A stretch of DNA of 64,000 nucleotides, taken from contig LSAX01000005.1 in assembly GCA_001557505.1 (NCBI GenBank), forward strand, positions 806,001 through 870,000, in the 5' to 3' direction. Source of the DNA: Reticulascus tulasneorum (Eukaryota > Ascomycota > Sordariomycetes > Glomerellales > Reticulascaceae). Made by a program: the position numbers and the translations under genes. This document shows, in pieces, positions 11,730-23,922 of this stretch. How positions within the stretch are numbered: position 1 is the stretch's first letter; every line of letters starts with the position of its first letter. The notes beneath the pieces were generated by a model. The model had not been told where the DNA came from and made no database searches. It saw only the letters and a list, made by a program, of their open reading frames with translations.

Positions 11730-13168
11730 ATGGCACCAGATATCGCTGCAGAACGCCTCACTGTCGTTAGTGCCCCGGAGAGCGCGTACTCCTACCGGAG
11801 CGGTTTTGACTCGCCTCATGCGCTCGCAATTACCAAGGAACCAACTTCGCGTCAGCTGCCCAAGGGCTGGCCAGTTCCAAGGCCATGCCCGATTGCTTGG
11901 TCAGGAAGTGACTTCACGAGCGAGAATGATTATGTTTACCAACTCTCCCGGGATGAAGTTGACGAAATTACTTCAGCGCTCCGACACTTCCAAGGTAACA
12001 TCTTCATCAAAACACCGATGAAAGATAACTACTAACTGGTCTCCAGGCCTTAATCTTCAAATTGCAGATGTCAAAAGGCTCACCTTTCCGTTGCCAAACC
12101 TCAAGATTCAGCTTGAAAAACTTTGCTCCGAGTTATTTGAAGGGAAGGGTTTCTTCATTCTGCGTGGGCTTGATCCACACTCCTTCTCTGTGGAAGAAAA
12201 TACGATCATCAGCTTGGGCGTCTCCAGCTACATCCGTGAGCATAGGGCTGCGCAGAATGTATCTGGCGAAATGATCAGTAAGTAACCCGCCTACTCTGAG
12301 AACCGCAAATCGTAAATGCTGTTTAGGGCATATTATCGATGCTACCTGGACTGGCGTACCTCGGAAGGACCGACCATCTGGTTATGGGAGTCAGGCACAA
12401 GTTGCGTACACTCATTCGCTAACAGAAATCGTTGCCGCTAAACTGCATTTAGTATTTTCACAATGACTATGCCTGTGACGTCCTAGCTATGTACGCTGTT
12501 GACCAAGCGGCCGAAGGAGGCAACAGCAACCTTGCCTCATGCTGGAGAGTCTACAACGAACTTGCTAAAACTCGTCCTGATGTACTCGAACTGTTGGCCA
12601 CTCCCAACTGGGCTACTGAGGGGTAAGTACTTTTACAAACAAATCGACTCGGCTCGACTAACTGTACTATAGCGAAGAAGCCCAGCCGGACCGGTACGTC
12701 AACAGGACTATCCTTCACTGCGTCGGAGAGAAGGTGATGTTCAATATTGAACGACGCGTCCTGCTGGGAGCCTCGTACGCGCCTCGCCGCCTCGACATTC
12801 CAGTGGCGACCGAGGCTCAAGTTGAAGCACTCGATCTGCTACAGGCCCTTGCTGAGAAGCACCAACTGTCCACCACCCTCCATCGTGGTGATTTCCGCTT
12901 CATCAACAACTACCGCATTCTGCACTCGCGTGAAAGCTTTCAAGATGATGGGACTTCGAAGCGACACCTTATCCGCCTTTGGCTGCGCCGTGGAGATGGG
13001 GAGGCAGGATGGGACTTGAGCGAGGAGCTCCGGGATATCATAGCCAGTAGGTCCACTGACAGCAATCAGCAGGAGCCTACATACAACTCCAAGATGATCA
13101 TCACTGCCGAGGACGTCCTCGCTACAGCTCGTATGACTTGTGACGGAGGATCAATCCGCCCGTACTGA
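11730..13168 (+). CDS. TauD/TfdA-type Fe(II)/2-oxoglutarate dioxygenase (5 exons)
   Basis: Non-haem iron dioxygenase of 411 residues. Exons 11730-11994, 12047-12277, 12327-12400, 12453-12622 and 12673-13168 sum to 1236 nt in frame. The iron-binding facial triad is visible: HND (H193-x-D195, in YFHNDYACDVLAM) and a distal His in YRILHSRESF (about 330). The 2-oxoglutarate-anchoring Arg is in the RLWLRR segment (about 347). The N-terminal part carries LPKGWPVPRPCPIAW, common in fungal members of this family. Such enzymes hydroxylate or desaturate small acids, including taurine-like sulfonates and secondary metabolites; the actual substrate is unknown. It sits between a Zn2Cys6 regulator and an ABC exporter on the same strand. 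Confidence 0.88.
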
Positions 13169-14107
13169 TCTAGTTGGAGCGGGGCCCCTTGAGGCCAGAA
13201 ATGGCCTTTCATGTCTAGCCGATATCATCTGTGCCGTGATATACGAGATCCAGAGAACGGGTATGAAACAAGCTGAAGGGAAACATTCTCTTGAGAAGGT
13301 CATGTGTAAAACAGACATGTACGGTCATTTCCTACACTTACTGCTTGACATAAAATCCAACCACCATCGTTAAGAGTTATGTTATGATTAGGTCCTAACA
13401 CGATCGTGATATGTTCCCATAAATGTTTCCTGTCTGCTCCAATTGCTCTGGAGGGGTCTTCAGAGGGGTAAGAAACTATACCATTTGGACAACAAAATCA
13501 CTACAATCCATCCCATGGAACTAAATCAACTAACATTTCAAGACATCTGTAATAAGAGTCGTCTCAAGAGATTAAGACCTGGCATTGGCGAGTAAGTCCT
13601 TAGTCGAGTGCAGAATTGGAGAGCCTTCTTAGGTTCTGCAATTCGCCAAAGGAGTTGAGGCGCCTTACTCGGGCTTGGGGTACGTACCATGGGCACACGT
13701 AGATCGCCTCAGATCTCACCAAGTAGTTCCAACCTTTGCATTGGTTGGCCGGAATTGTCCAATTTCTGTTTACAGGGCTACGGTAATCTTGAGACCCGCA
13801 GCGCTGCAACGTATCGAAAAATGTATGACGGCCTGACTTTTCAACTTCATCAGATTCGAAAACCCCGAGCCATGTTGTGCAGCGATCCAGGGGACGTTTT
13901 GTGGAGACGCTAGTCGGGTTCCGCGCATGGCGTACAGGAGATTGTGGGCTGCCGGACACCGCGCAATCCGGAGTTTGACGACTGAAATGCAAGCAGCAAC
14001 AAAAGACTACTATTAATTTGCATGTTACTTCCAGAAGCTCTTACTGCTTTTTACCATGTCCTTCACGACTAGTTTTGGAGTTGGGCTACCATCCATCATT
14101 GCTGACA
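13169..14107. promoter_or_regulatory. intergenic, dioxygenase to ABC transporter
   Basis: About 940 bp, expected to hold the dioxygenase 3' end and the transporter promoter. Open frames here resemble no known protein; no repeat seen. Confidence 0.4.
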
Positions 14108-17100
14108 ATGGTGATGGCGACGACTGAAGCAAGGTCCGCAGAGAGGTCGCCCGACGAGGAGAAGACACACGACGAACAGCGATCTGCTGTAGACGACATA
14201 TCAGACAAGCCCCAGGGTCAAGAAGAGCCTTTGCCTCACGATGCAAGCTCGTCGAAGAATGCCAAGGATGCAGCAACAGAGAAGAACAACGAAGGTAGTG
14301 TGCGCGACTACTTTGTAAGTGATGCCGCGTGATACCAAGCTAGTTCGCGACGTGCTGATACTATGACAGCGAATCTTTCGATATGCCGATCGCCTTGACT
14401 GTTTCTTGTATGCTGTCGCATTTGCAGGTGCTGTGGTGGCTGGCGCTTCTCTGCCGCTGATGACGTTGGTTTTCGGTTCATCAACAAGCTCACTTGCCAG
14501 TTATTCTGTCGGCCAAAGCGACCCGCAACAGTTCCAAGACGACATTAATTATCTGGTCCTCTTCTTCGTGTATCTGTTCATCGGGCGTTTTGTCATCGGT
14601 TACGTGGCGACTCTGTGCATATGTGTTGCAGCTGCCAGAACAACAAACGCCTTGAGAAAGGCCTTTTTGGAGAGCCTGCTGAGGCAGGAGATATCGCAAT
14701 TCGACATGCTGGGCAATGGGTCTGTTGCTACACAGGTAACAACGAGTACGGACTTCGTCGTTTGATCGCGTTCGCTGCTGACATGGGATGCCAGATGGCA
14801 ACCGTATCAACCAAGGGATCGCGGAGAAACTTTACACCTGCGTCGTGGGGATTTCGCTCTTTTTCTCGGCGTATATCGTTGCCCTTGCTGTCCAGTGGAA
14901 GCTTGCTCTCATTACCATGAGCATCATACCGGCGATTATGCTGGCCGTGGGGGGATCCATCGGTCTTGATGCCCCAATAGAGGGCCGAATCGTAAGCCAT
15001 GGAGCATCCCGTGTGAAGCAACGTGGCTAACATCTCGTGCTATTCAGGTTCGCATCTACTCGAGCGCAGCAACCGTTGCTCAGGACGCGCTTGGCTCTAT
15101 CAAAACCATTTACGCCTTCGGAGCGCAGCAGAAGATTGTGGCTGGTTACGACGAATACCTGCAGAAAGCCCACAAAGAAGGCACAAAGAAGTCGCTCATC
15201 TATGGTGTCCTCTTTTCTAGCCAGAACTTTCTAACCCTGTCCGGAACTGCGCTCGCTTTCTGGCAGGGTTTCCGGATGTTCCAAAGCGGGGAGATTCCAA
15301 ATGTCGGCACGGTCTTTACAGTCATTCTCAGTGTGACGCTCGGCGCAACATCCGTCCTGTTTCTTCTTCCAGTGACGACAGCCATCACGAATGCTTCATC
15401 TGCTGCTGCAGAGCTATTTTCGATTATCGACAAGCCATCTCTGCTTGATCCACTCTCTTCCGATGGTAAACGGCCCACTGCCTGTATAGGTGAAATCGAA
15501 TTCCGCAACGTGCATTTCGCATATCCTACGCGACCTACGGCGCCAGTTCTCCAAGGCTTGAACCTGTCTATACCGGCAGGAAAGACTACAGCTCTTGTTG
15601 GACCAAGCGGATGCGGCAAGTCAACATTGGTTGGCTTACTGGAACGATGGTATCAGCCTACATCGGGGCAGATTATCCTCGACGGCTCCGAGATCGCCGA
15701 CTACAACACAAACTGGTTGCGGAGCAATATCAGACTTGTACAGCAGGAGCCTACCCTCTTTCAAGGCACAGTCTTTCAGAATGTAGCGAAAGGATTGGTT
15801 GGCGAACAGCTGAAACTGTCTGAGGAGAGCCAAATGCAGCTGATCCAGGAGGCATGTAGGGCTGCCGATGCACATGCATTCATCGAAAAGTTACCCGAGG
15901 GCTACCATACACAGCTCGGCGAGGCGGCGAGGATGTTGAGTGGTGGACAACGTCAGAGGATATCCATCGCTAGGAGCATCATCTCGGAACCTAAAATCTT
16001 GCTATGTGACGAAGCAACCAGCGCGCTGGATCCTCGCGCAGAAAGGGTGGTTCAGAATGCCCTTAGCCATGTGTCAGCCAACAAAACGACGCTAATCATC
16101 GCGCACAAGCTCGCAACTGTCATGGCAGCTGACAATATCGCTGTAATGGCGAACGGCAAGGTAGTTGAGCAAGGCAACCATCATGAACTCCTCGAACGCG
16201 ACGGCTTATATGCGGCTATGGTGCGCGCCCAGGATCTAGGTGATGAGGCTAGAGAAAACGACTCACCCGAAGCGCTAGATGAGGGAATGTTCAGGGATGA
16301 TCAGACCATCGAACTTCAACAAACACAGTCCGAGGCCGTGCCGAAGGCTTCAGAGTCTACGGTTGATCATCTTACTGCCGGTACTCTTGGTTTTTCACTC
16401 AGCAAGTGCATCCTCATCATGCTTAAGGAGCATCCAGACTTGTACATGTGGTACCTACTCCTTACCGTGGCCTATTTGATCTTGGGCGGCACATACCCGG
16501 CACAAGCTATCATCTTCTCTCGTCTTATCAACGTCTTTACATTGCAGGGACAGGAGGCAAAACAACAGGCCGATTTCTACGCCCTTATGTTCTTTGTATT
16601 GGCGCTTGGAAACCTCGTCGGATACTTCTGCGTCGGAATAGCCACTAACGAGGTTGGGCAGGCCCTCACCTATCGGTACCGTCGAGAGATGCTCGAGCGC
16701 ATGGTGAACTTGGATCAGGACTTTTACGATTGTCCTGAAAACTCTTCCGGGGCGCTGACCGCCAAGTTGTCCTCCGTTCCGTCGGCCGTGCAAGAACTAA
16801 TGTCAGCAAATCTCGGCCTGATCATCAATGTCATGGTCAACGTTGTAACTTCAGGTGCACTGGGGATCGCGTTCGGCTGGGAGCTCGGACTCACTTTGGT
16901 TGTTGCCGGGCTTACTGTAATTGTTGGTAGTGGATACGTGCGTATCCGTCTCGATCAAAAGCTGGAGGCTTCGACAGAGAAACAGTTCGCGAGCAGCGCT
17001 AGCTTGGCCACGGAAGCCGTTGCCTCGATCAGAACCGTCAGTCTACTTACGCTCGAAAGTTCCGTTTTGCTCGAGTACGGCGAAACTCTGGATGCCATCT

Positions 17101-18227
17101 TATCCAAAGTCAATCGGAATCTGGTAGGTGGCGAGTGAAGAAGATCCCTCACAGGCGTATGATGATTCCGGCTAACACCATTCTTTTGATAGATCACGAC
17201 ACTCATCCCTTACTCCCTTTCACAATCAGCGGACTTCCTCGTCTTGGCGCTTGGATTCTGGTACGGATCTCGGCTCATCGCAAGCGGAGAGTATACGGTG
17301 ACACAATTCTTCGTCATCTTCCTTTCGGTAATTTTCGGAGACCAGGCCGCCGCGCAGTTCTTCACATATACGACCTCCATCACGAAGGCGACGGGAAGCG
17401 CGAACTACATGCTCTGGTTAAGGACCATAAAGTCCAACATCTGCGAAACCGATGAGAACCGAGATAGGGGACCACGCGGAGACAACGTATCTATTGGAGC
17501 CGAGAATGTGGAGTTCCGATACAAGCAGCGGGGAGCTACGAAAGTGTTGCGAGGCATTTCGATGAAGATAGAACCTGGAACGTACGCTGCGTTTGTTGGG
17601 CCGTCTGGGTGCGGCAAAAGCACCATCATTTCGCTCGTTCAACGCTTCTACGATCCAACGTCTGGTCGCATTTACATGAACGAAGACGATGTCTCGCTCA
17701 TGTCTCCAATACTGTACCGTCGCTCCATGTCCCTAGTGCAGCAAGAACCACCGTTGTATCTAGGTTCTGTCCGGGAAAACATTACGATCGGTCTGGACTA
17801 CGAACCATCTGAAGAGGAAGTGCGCGAGGCCTGCCAGCAGGCCAATGTTCTAGAGTTTGTGTCGTCACTGCCGGAAGGTCTGAACACGCCTTGCGGGTCG
17901 AAGGGCCTGCAATTCTCCGGGGGCCAGAGACAGCGTATCGCAATGGCTAGGGCATTGATTCGGAAACCAAGCCTACTGTTGCTCGACGAAGCAACTTCAG
18001 CCTTGGATACCCAGAGCGAGCGAGTTGTGCAAAAAGCGATTGACGAAGCGGTGTCGAGTCGGACGACTATCGCCGTCGCCCATCGGCTCAGTACGGTTCG
18101 GCATGCGGACGTGATCTTCGTGATGGAAGATGGCAAGATCGCAGAGATGGGCACTCATGAAGAGCTGCAGCGGCTTAGGGGCAGGTACCATGCCATGTGC
18201 CTCGCGCAGTCTCTTGATCAGGCCTGA
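14108..18227 (+). CDS. ABCB full-size multidrug exporter (5 exons)
   Basis: Plasma-membrane type exporter of 1296 residues with two membrane domains alternating with two ATPase domains. Exons 14108-14314, 14370-14745, 14795-14991, 15048-17123 and 17193-18227 total 3891 nt in frame. ATPase domain 1 has Walker A GPSGCGKST (about residue 445), signature LSGGQRQR (557) and Walker B ILLCDEATSAL (577). ATPase domain 2 has GPSGCGKST (1087), FSGGQRQR (1194) and LLLLDEATSAL (1212). Both sites look catalytically complete. An acidic, hydrophilic N-terminal tail of about 70 residues precedes the first membrane domain. Start chosen at 14108 (GACAATGG context). The order regulator, dioxygenase, exporter suggests self-protection or product export (inference). 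Family confident; substrate unknown. Confidence 0.93.
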
Positions 18228-18358
18228 TGGTTCTGTTGTTGGAAGTACAGTTACCTTACCTATGTATTATTAGAATAGAGATCAACTTCACTTGTACATA
18301 CTCTGGAACTTGGCTGTTCACCAGCCGCCAGACTCTCTTAGCCTGTGTCTCCCCCCAT

Positions 18359-18381
18359 CCCCCCCCCCCCCCCCCCCCCCC
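18359..18381. repeat. poly-C tract (23 C)
   Basis: Uninterrupted run of C, preceded by a shorter C run. The length is prone to sequencing or assembly error and to slippage. Confidence 0.9.
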
Positions 18382-18587
18382 TGGTGATACCGCTAATTGA
18401 CGGCTTGGAACCAGATTCTGCGCCTTGCACAATTATGTCGCCAATGCCACTTTTCGGCTAGGATAGCATGCCACGGCTTGTATGTTTCACTCGCTATCAC
18501 GCGCTAATGATAGGTGGCGCGCGGGATATAGTGGAAAACGCCTGACTGTAACAAACCTGCAGGCGGCGCATGGAACAAAATTGTGAC

Positions 18588-18690
18588 AAAATCTGGGCGA
18601 CAAAACTTGAATTGACAAAACTTGGAGTGACAAAACTTGGAGTGCCAATATTTGGACTGGCAAAATCTGGACTGACAAAATTTGAGGCTT
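18588..18690. repeat. 15-bp intergenic minisatellite
   Basis: About six tandem 15-bp units of the form gacaaaacttggagt with point differences. Translated it gives TKLGV-like pentapeptides on the plus strand and LQVLS-like ones on the minus strand. No start, splice or conserved flank supports a gene here. Confidence 0.85.
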
Positions 18691-18909
18691 CCAAGTTTAA
18701 GGCAACATGGTGCGCGGCACAGTTGGCTCTCTCTGGTGAGATAAATAGAGTCGATGGATGCCCATGCTTAAAGTTTCTGCCTACATTGTCCTCCTCTCTG
18801 TATGTCGACCTCGATCTTATCATCATTCTACACTTAAAACTTTACTCCTAGTGTCCTCTTCAACCCGGACTTGATCACTTCCCGCTGTCCGCCTGCCACC
18901 TCGGGAACC

Positions 18910-21900
18910 ATGACATCTTACCCGCCTAGAGTCCCGCCAGAGGACTGGAAGCGACATGAGAAAGCAATCAAAAAGCTCTACTTTGACCAAGGTCTGCCTC
19001 TTGAAAGCAAAAAGGGCAAACCAAACTTAATTCAAGTAATGAAAGATGTGCACAACTTCTCGGCTGCGTGAGTCAACGTTCATCTTCCACTGTTTAATTT
19101 CCGCCTTTATATGATGAAACTGAGGACAGAACAGCTCATGGCAATATCAAGCACAGTTCAAAAAATGGGACTCGGTGAAGAACCTGAAAAAGGCAGAATG
19201 GAAGCTGATCCTTCTGCAAATTGATCAGCTTCATGGTCAGAACGTCAAGACTCGGGTGAGAGTCTCGGGTCAGATCCTCAAAGAGGCTAAGCTCAAACGA
19301 GGTCGGAGATATATTGGGACCGAAATGGACGATTCTTGTGTTTCTCTATCGACATGTTCGCAGTTTCTGTCGGCCTACCAAATTATAGCATGACGTGACT
19401 AACGACTCCTAGGGCTGTCGATGCCAGAATACCGGCATATTTCTATAGAGATCCAGGGCGAGGACGGCGAATGGTCGAAGTATTCGCCGCATAATAGTCT
19501 TGGGAATCACAGAGGTTTCACGCCGCCTCCAATTCAGATTCGCGATTCAAACATGAGCCTCGCACTACGAGAACTACCGCCCGTTGCAGGCGAGAACACC
19601 ACGCTGGAAGGTCCCGTCACTGGACAGGATGCTTTGTCACCATATAACTGGTCCATGATTCCAAGAACTCTTTCTCCTTTGCGAATGGAAGACCACTTCC
19701 CAATCTGCCCCGGAGCCGTCAGCGTCTTCACTGATGCTGCCGAGTCCCAGATTGGGGCCATCGATATTCAGAATTCTTGGCTTGCCTTGCCCGACATTTT
19801 ATTGCAACCATCGCCGTTCTATCAGTTGGAGCTTGGCTATCCGAACTGTAGGGGTCAGGCTATCCTTGGTGGCCATCAGACAATTCAAACTTCGAGTTGG
19901 GCTACATCAATTCTGCCAAGCACCCAAAATTTTGTCAGACTGCTGCTCCAAGACGCCGACATTGCTCTGCAAAACCCGTCACTCCGACCAAAAGATACTC
20001 CATTACTGATCATCGATAGAGTTCTGGATTGCCTCCAGTCTCTTCTACCGGAGACTTTGCAATATAATGGGGTTGAGGAATCACTTGAAGTTACGCAAGG
20101 AAACGACAACTTCGAAAGAATGTTTATTGATGTTTTGGTATACTCAGTTGCTAACGGCTTTGCTGGTTTCCCTAGCGTTCCGATCGGATCAATCTTCAAA
20201 TCAATAAGGAGCCAGTCACAGATGACTTGCAGAATCTTTACACATCTACAGAAATGCCCCACTGCATTGGCGAAACCACTTGCAGATAACCTTTTCCGTG
20301 CCGCTATCGAAGCCTGCGACGCGCAAGCCGTTGAACTTATCATTCAAATGGTGAAAGAAAAGGTAAATGCAATTTATCCTGACGATATTACATGCGAATT
20401 CCAAGGGCGAACGCTCACCCCCGTGGAACTCGCTGCCAAGCTACGGAGCACAGAAACTGTACAGGTTCTCATCAGCTCTGGTGTAGACGTCAACAAAACA
20501 TACGAAGAGGACATGAATATGGAGCAAGGAGCACTCGAGCTGGCTATTCGAAAGCGGGCTACATCCTACGAGCCAATAGACCTGACTCTCGTCCGAGCAC
20601 TTCTTGACGCTGGTGCAGAAGTACGTGCAGGTCTTGTCGAGAGTGTGGTTAGATTGAGTTCAGATTCCGAACTCCTAAAAGAGCTTTTTGGGCGAATTTC
20701 TCCAAATTCTCACCGCAGTTTCATAAGACGTCTTCCTGGCATGATGAATCATCTAGACAATATGATTGCGCTGCAAGTCACTAGACAGTTGTTTCGATTT
20801 TGTGAAGAGACACAGTGCTTTCAGTGCATGACCACACGTGCAAGATCCTTGAACCTCGACAAGTTAGTTCGGCCATTCGTCTCGGTTTCTCTTGTCCGGG
20901 CGGCGGCCCGAGGCAACCTAGCTCTTTGCGAATTTCTTCTTGCCTACGCAAGTGCAGATAATGTCACGCTTTCAGCTGCAATTCACAGCGGTGATCGTGC
21001 CGTGATCGACCTTGTTCTCAAACACGACGCCGGCGTTCATGGAAAAGCAGTCTTCATAGGTCCTCCAAGGCCTATAGGAGACTCACGCCGTGATTTCTAC
21101 ACCACGCCGTTAGCAGAGGCTATCCGTTCTAGAGACCATTCGTTGATACAGCTTGTTGAGAACCTAGGAGCATGGGATTGCATGGATCAAGCGGGCAATT
21201 TTCAGGCTGCCATTGTGGCTGCTGTCGAAGTCAACGAGACGAACTTGCTAGGGAGACTTTTGTCAAAAGTACCCAGTATGCGCGGAGACATATTGACATC
21301 TGCGTTAACTCAGGCCATTCGTCTGGATGACACACCAGCCGCTTTGATGTTGTTGGCGGCCGGAGCCGATGTCAGCAACACCAGTGATACCCATCCCAAG
21401 CTTGAAGCCTTGAGCCGCCACAACGTAGCAGTTGTGAATATGATTCTAGAGTCAGATGTTGATATAGTAGCTTGTGATTTCTCACGTGCAGGAACTGCTG
21501 TCGAGTTTGCTAGCCTTTGGGGTGATATCACCATTCTTAAAGACTTAATCTCCATGGGATTTTCGATCGATGATGGGCTGAAAACAACGGCACTGGCAAC
21601 AGCGGTGAGATCAGGGGACCGAGACTTGGTTGACTTACTCTTGGCGTACGGGGCAGATCCAAACGTTTCATCCAAAACCGGCATTTCGCCGCTGCATGAG
21701 GCGGTAAAGAACGCGGATGAGAAGATGATCCAACACTTGCTATCGAAGGGAGCAGACCCGGCCGACTCTGGGGCTTTCGTCCACGCCATCGAGAAACAGA
21801 GAAAAATCTTCGCCAAGCTCCTTAAAGCATTTAGAGACAAGTATTCTCATGGTTGTAACGGCTTCGGAGCTGAGCTATTGATCAAGGCGATTGAAATCGA

Positions 21901-22666
21901 TGACAGAGAGGTATTGGAAGCCCTTGTAATGGCGAAGATGGATGCCCGCAGCTTCTCACCAAAAAGGAACTGTACGCCCTTATGCTCTGCAATACAACAT
22001 CAGGGAGGAAATGACCTTGGATTTGTTCGATATCTCCTAGATGCTGGGGTAAGCGTCAATGATATCATTGCAGCAGACTTTGGGCGAGGAGGAGGCTACC
22101 ATACTTGCGGACACAGAATTTGGCCTCAAGAAACAGCTCTGTTAGTGGCGATTGCGACAAGGAGCGAAAAGATGGTGAAACTTATCTTGGAAAATGGAGG
22201 TGATATCCACCGAGCTGCTCGGAGAGGCGTGAAGCGAACACCGCTTCAAAAGGCTTGCGAGATTGGAAGCTTCAAGATTGTCAAGCTCCTGTTAGACCGG
22301 GGAGCAAATGTCAACGACCCACCGTCACAAAGAGGCGGAGGCACCGCGCTGCAGTTGGCTTCTGGTACGGGAAGCATAAGCATTCTTCAGTTATTGTTGT
22401 CGCATGGAGCTGATCTCCATGCTCCCACCTCCGTGGTGGAGGGACGTTCTTGTCTCGAGGCCGCAGCTGAAAATGGTCGCATAGACCTGTTGAAAGTTCT
22501 GTGGGATACGTCACTTGACAAGGGACTTCCGGCAAGCGAAATCGAGAGAGCAGTGAGCCTTGCAAAGAAGAAAGGGCATCGAGGGTGTGCAGAGTACATC
22601 ACAGAGTTACAGGCCGCATCCACATCTGTTTTGAGTCGGTCCGATGCGCACATAGGGTTTATCTGA
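18910..22666 (+). CDS. Clr5-domain ankyrin-repeat protein (3 exons)
   Basis: Protein of 1204 residues. Exons 18910-19067, 19135-19337 and 19413-22666 (3615 nt in frame). Residues 1-70 form a Clr5 domain (PPEDWKRHEKAIKKLY ... QFKKWDSVKN), rebuilt across intron 1. This is a DNA-binding-like module found at the N-terminus of many fungal proteins. The middle (about 120-420) is unassigned. Residues about 420-1150 hold ankyrin repeats, with clear units such as TPLAEAIRSRDHSLIQLV, SPLHEAVKNADEKMIQHLLSK and TPLQKACEIGSFKIVKLLLD. The second intron has a CTAAC branch site but its donor is only moderately certain. Probably a scaffold or chromatin-associated protein; Clr5-ankyrin genes are numerous and variable in filamentous fungi. 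Function unknown. Confidence 0.85.
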
Positions 22667-23407
22667 CAGATAAAATCCTAAGCTTCACTGCCTAATATTT
22701 TGTTTGCTGCCATGGAAGCTGTATCTTATTATCAACGACTACTTTTTTCGGTTCTGGTAACTAGGAATACCACTCACGGGTTTGTCCCCTTTGGAATGAT
22801 AGGTAGAATCGGTGGTAGCTTTCTGGCCGTCTCAAGACTACTTCCATTAGCACACACCTCTTCCTTGCCTAACCTGGCCGTTCAGGCGAACTTGAACATG
22901 ACGCTACTCACCTCGTCAGTCCCGGAATGAGTAGTAATAGGTTTGATATTTCATCCGTGCTTCATACCTGTTTCTCCAACTCTCTGACACAAACCTAGCA
23001 TGCTCTCATCGCACAGTTGCTGCGTGAAGACAGCGTCGCGTCCGGTAATTTCCCGCGGCAGGCGAGAATCTCTTCCAGTACAAGTAGCATCTCACGTGGG
23101 GCATTCTTCTTTGCTCTCTTGCATGTGTTCTCGCTCACTAGTAGGATCTATCTTACTGATGTGTGATGTGTGTTGTGTGCAGACTAGGTCATCTTCCCAC
23201 CCTCAGAGGCAAACTGGCTATTGCGCTGTACAAACAGGCCCTTCTTACAAAATAATCGCTGAAACTCAAACCAACCACACTAATCAACTAAGGTATTAAC
23301 ATGTGTATCCCAAATCAATCCCCACGCTACAAACCTCTACCACAGGTTTACCAACGGCGCACCCAAGAACAACCATCGAGAGTAATATCATGGTCTGAAC
23401 GAAGCTT
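22667..23407. other. intergenic with a transcription-factor relic
   Basis: No intact gene. It includes a fragment resembling exon/intron sequence of the Zn2Cys6 regulator (22843-22945, separate entry). The rest gives only short frames with no recognisable product. Confidence 0.45.
22843..22945 (+). pseudogene. relic of a Zn2Cys6 regulator-like gene
   Basis: About 100 bp aligns by eye with 10092-10190, the end of intron 7 and the start of exon 8 of the regulator at 8.2-11 kb. Shared words include ttgcctaac, caggcgaactt and agtcccggaatgag, giving NLAVQANLNM beside NVAIQANLDI. The frame then breaks and stops. Because the likeness crosses an intron boundary, it is a DNA-level copy of the regulator or a close paralogue, now non-coding. 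Confidence 0.6.
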
Positions 23408-23922
23408 TCATTGTTGCCAATCATTATCAGCGTCTCGGGCCAAGTTGATCATACTCATCATAACGGCAATTCCAGCGGCCCAGAAGAGGGTTCTGACGGG
23501 TGCCCACTTAGGGTTATCCTGGAGGATTATGTACACAAACATGTACATGACTCTGGTGGCCAGGTACACCAAGCTCAGGATGTTTGCGGTGCGTACATTG
23601 ACCCCGGGAAAGTTTGTGGCAACGACTGCTGCTGCGTACAGGCCAATCGTCTCGAACCCATTAGCTACAGAATGCTCTGCGCGCTCGATTCGCCCCCTGG
23701 TAGAGCTGGAAAGCTCCGATTTGGATATTGAGTCTAGCAAACCTCGAGGGTCTGCGTGACTGTGGAATCGGCGGCCGGCGATAGCAGTATAGATTTTCGG
23801 TAGAAGAATGAGCACAAATGCAGCAGGAAGCTGTGGGTCGTTAGCTGGAAGAAGAATACTTGGAATGCTACGAGCCTCTGACTGACCGTATAAAAGGTGA
23901 TGATTTTGTCGAGGCCACCCAT
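23408..23922 (-). CDS. MAPEG-family membrane protein (2 exons)
   Basis: Small integral membrane protein of 152 residues in the MAPEG superfamily, which includes microsomal glutathione transferases. Exons 23922-23887 and 23830-23408 flank a 56-bp intron and sum to 459 nt. After splicing the N-terminus reads MGGLDKIITFYTLPAAFVLI, the usual hydrophobic start of fungal MAPEG proteins. The family signature follows as RGRIERAEHSVANGFETIGLY, with three further hydrophobic segments. Likely in the ER membrane. The first exon is very short, so the start is less sure than the family. An alternative is an upstream open frame to 23997 that lacks a better start. Confidence 0.8.

Larger units (their letters stand above)
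18228..18909. other. intergenic with simple repeats
   Basis: Holds the transporter 3' end, a 23-C tract and a 15-bp minisatellite, then the promoter of the Clr5-ankyrin gene. An open frame through the minisatellite (18570-18851) is repeat-driven and not taken as a gene. Confidence 0.5.

Noticed and set aside
8220..18227. Calling the regulator/dioxygenase/exporter trio a secondary-metabolite cluster
   Set aside because: No backbone synthase gene within the window; described only as a candidate module.
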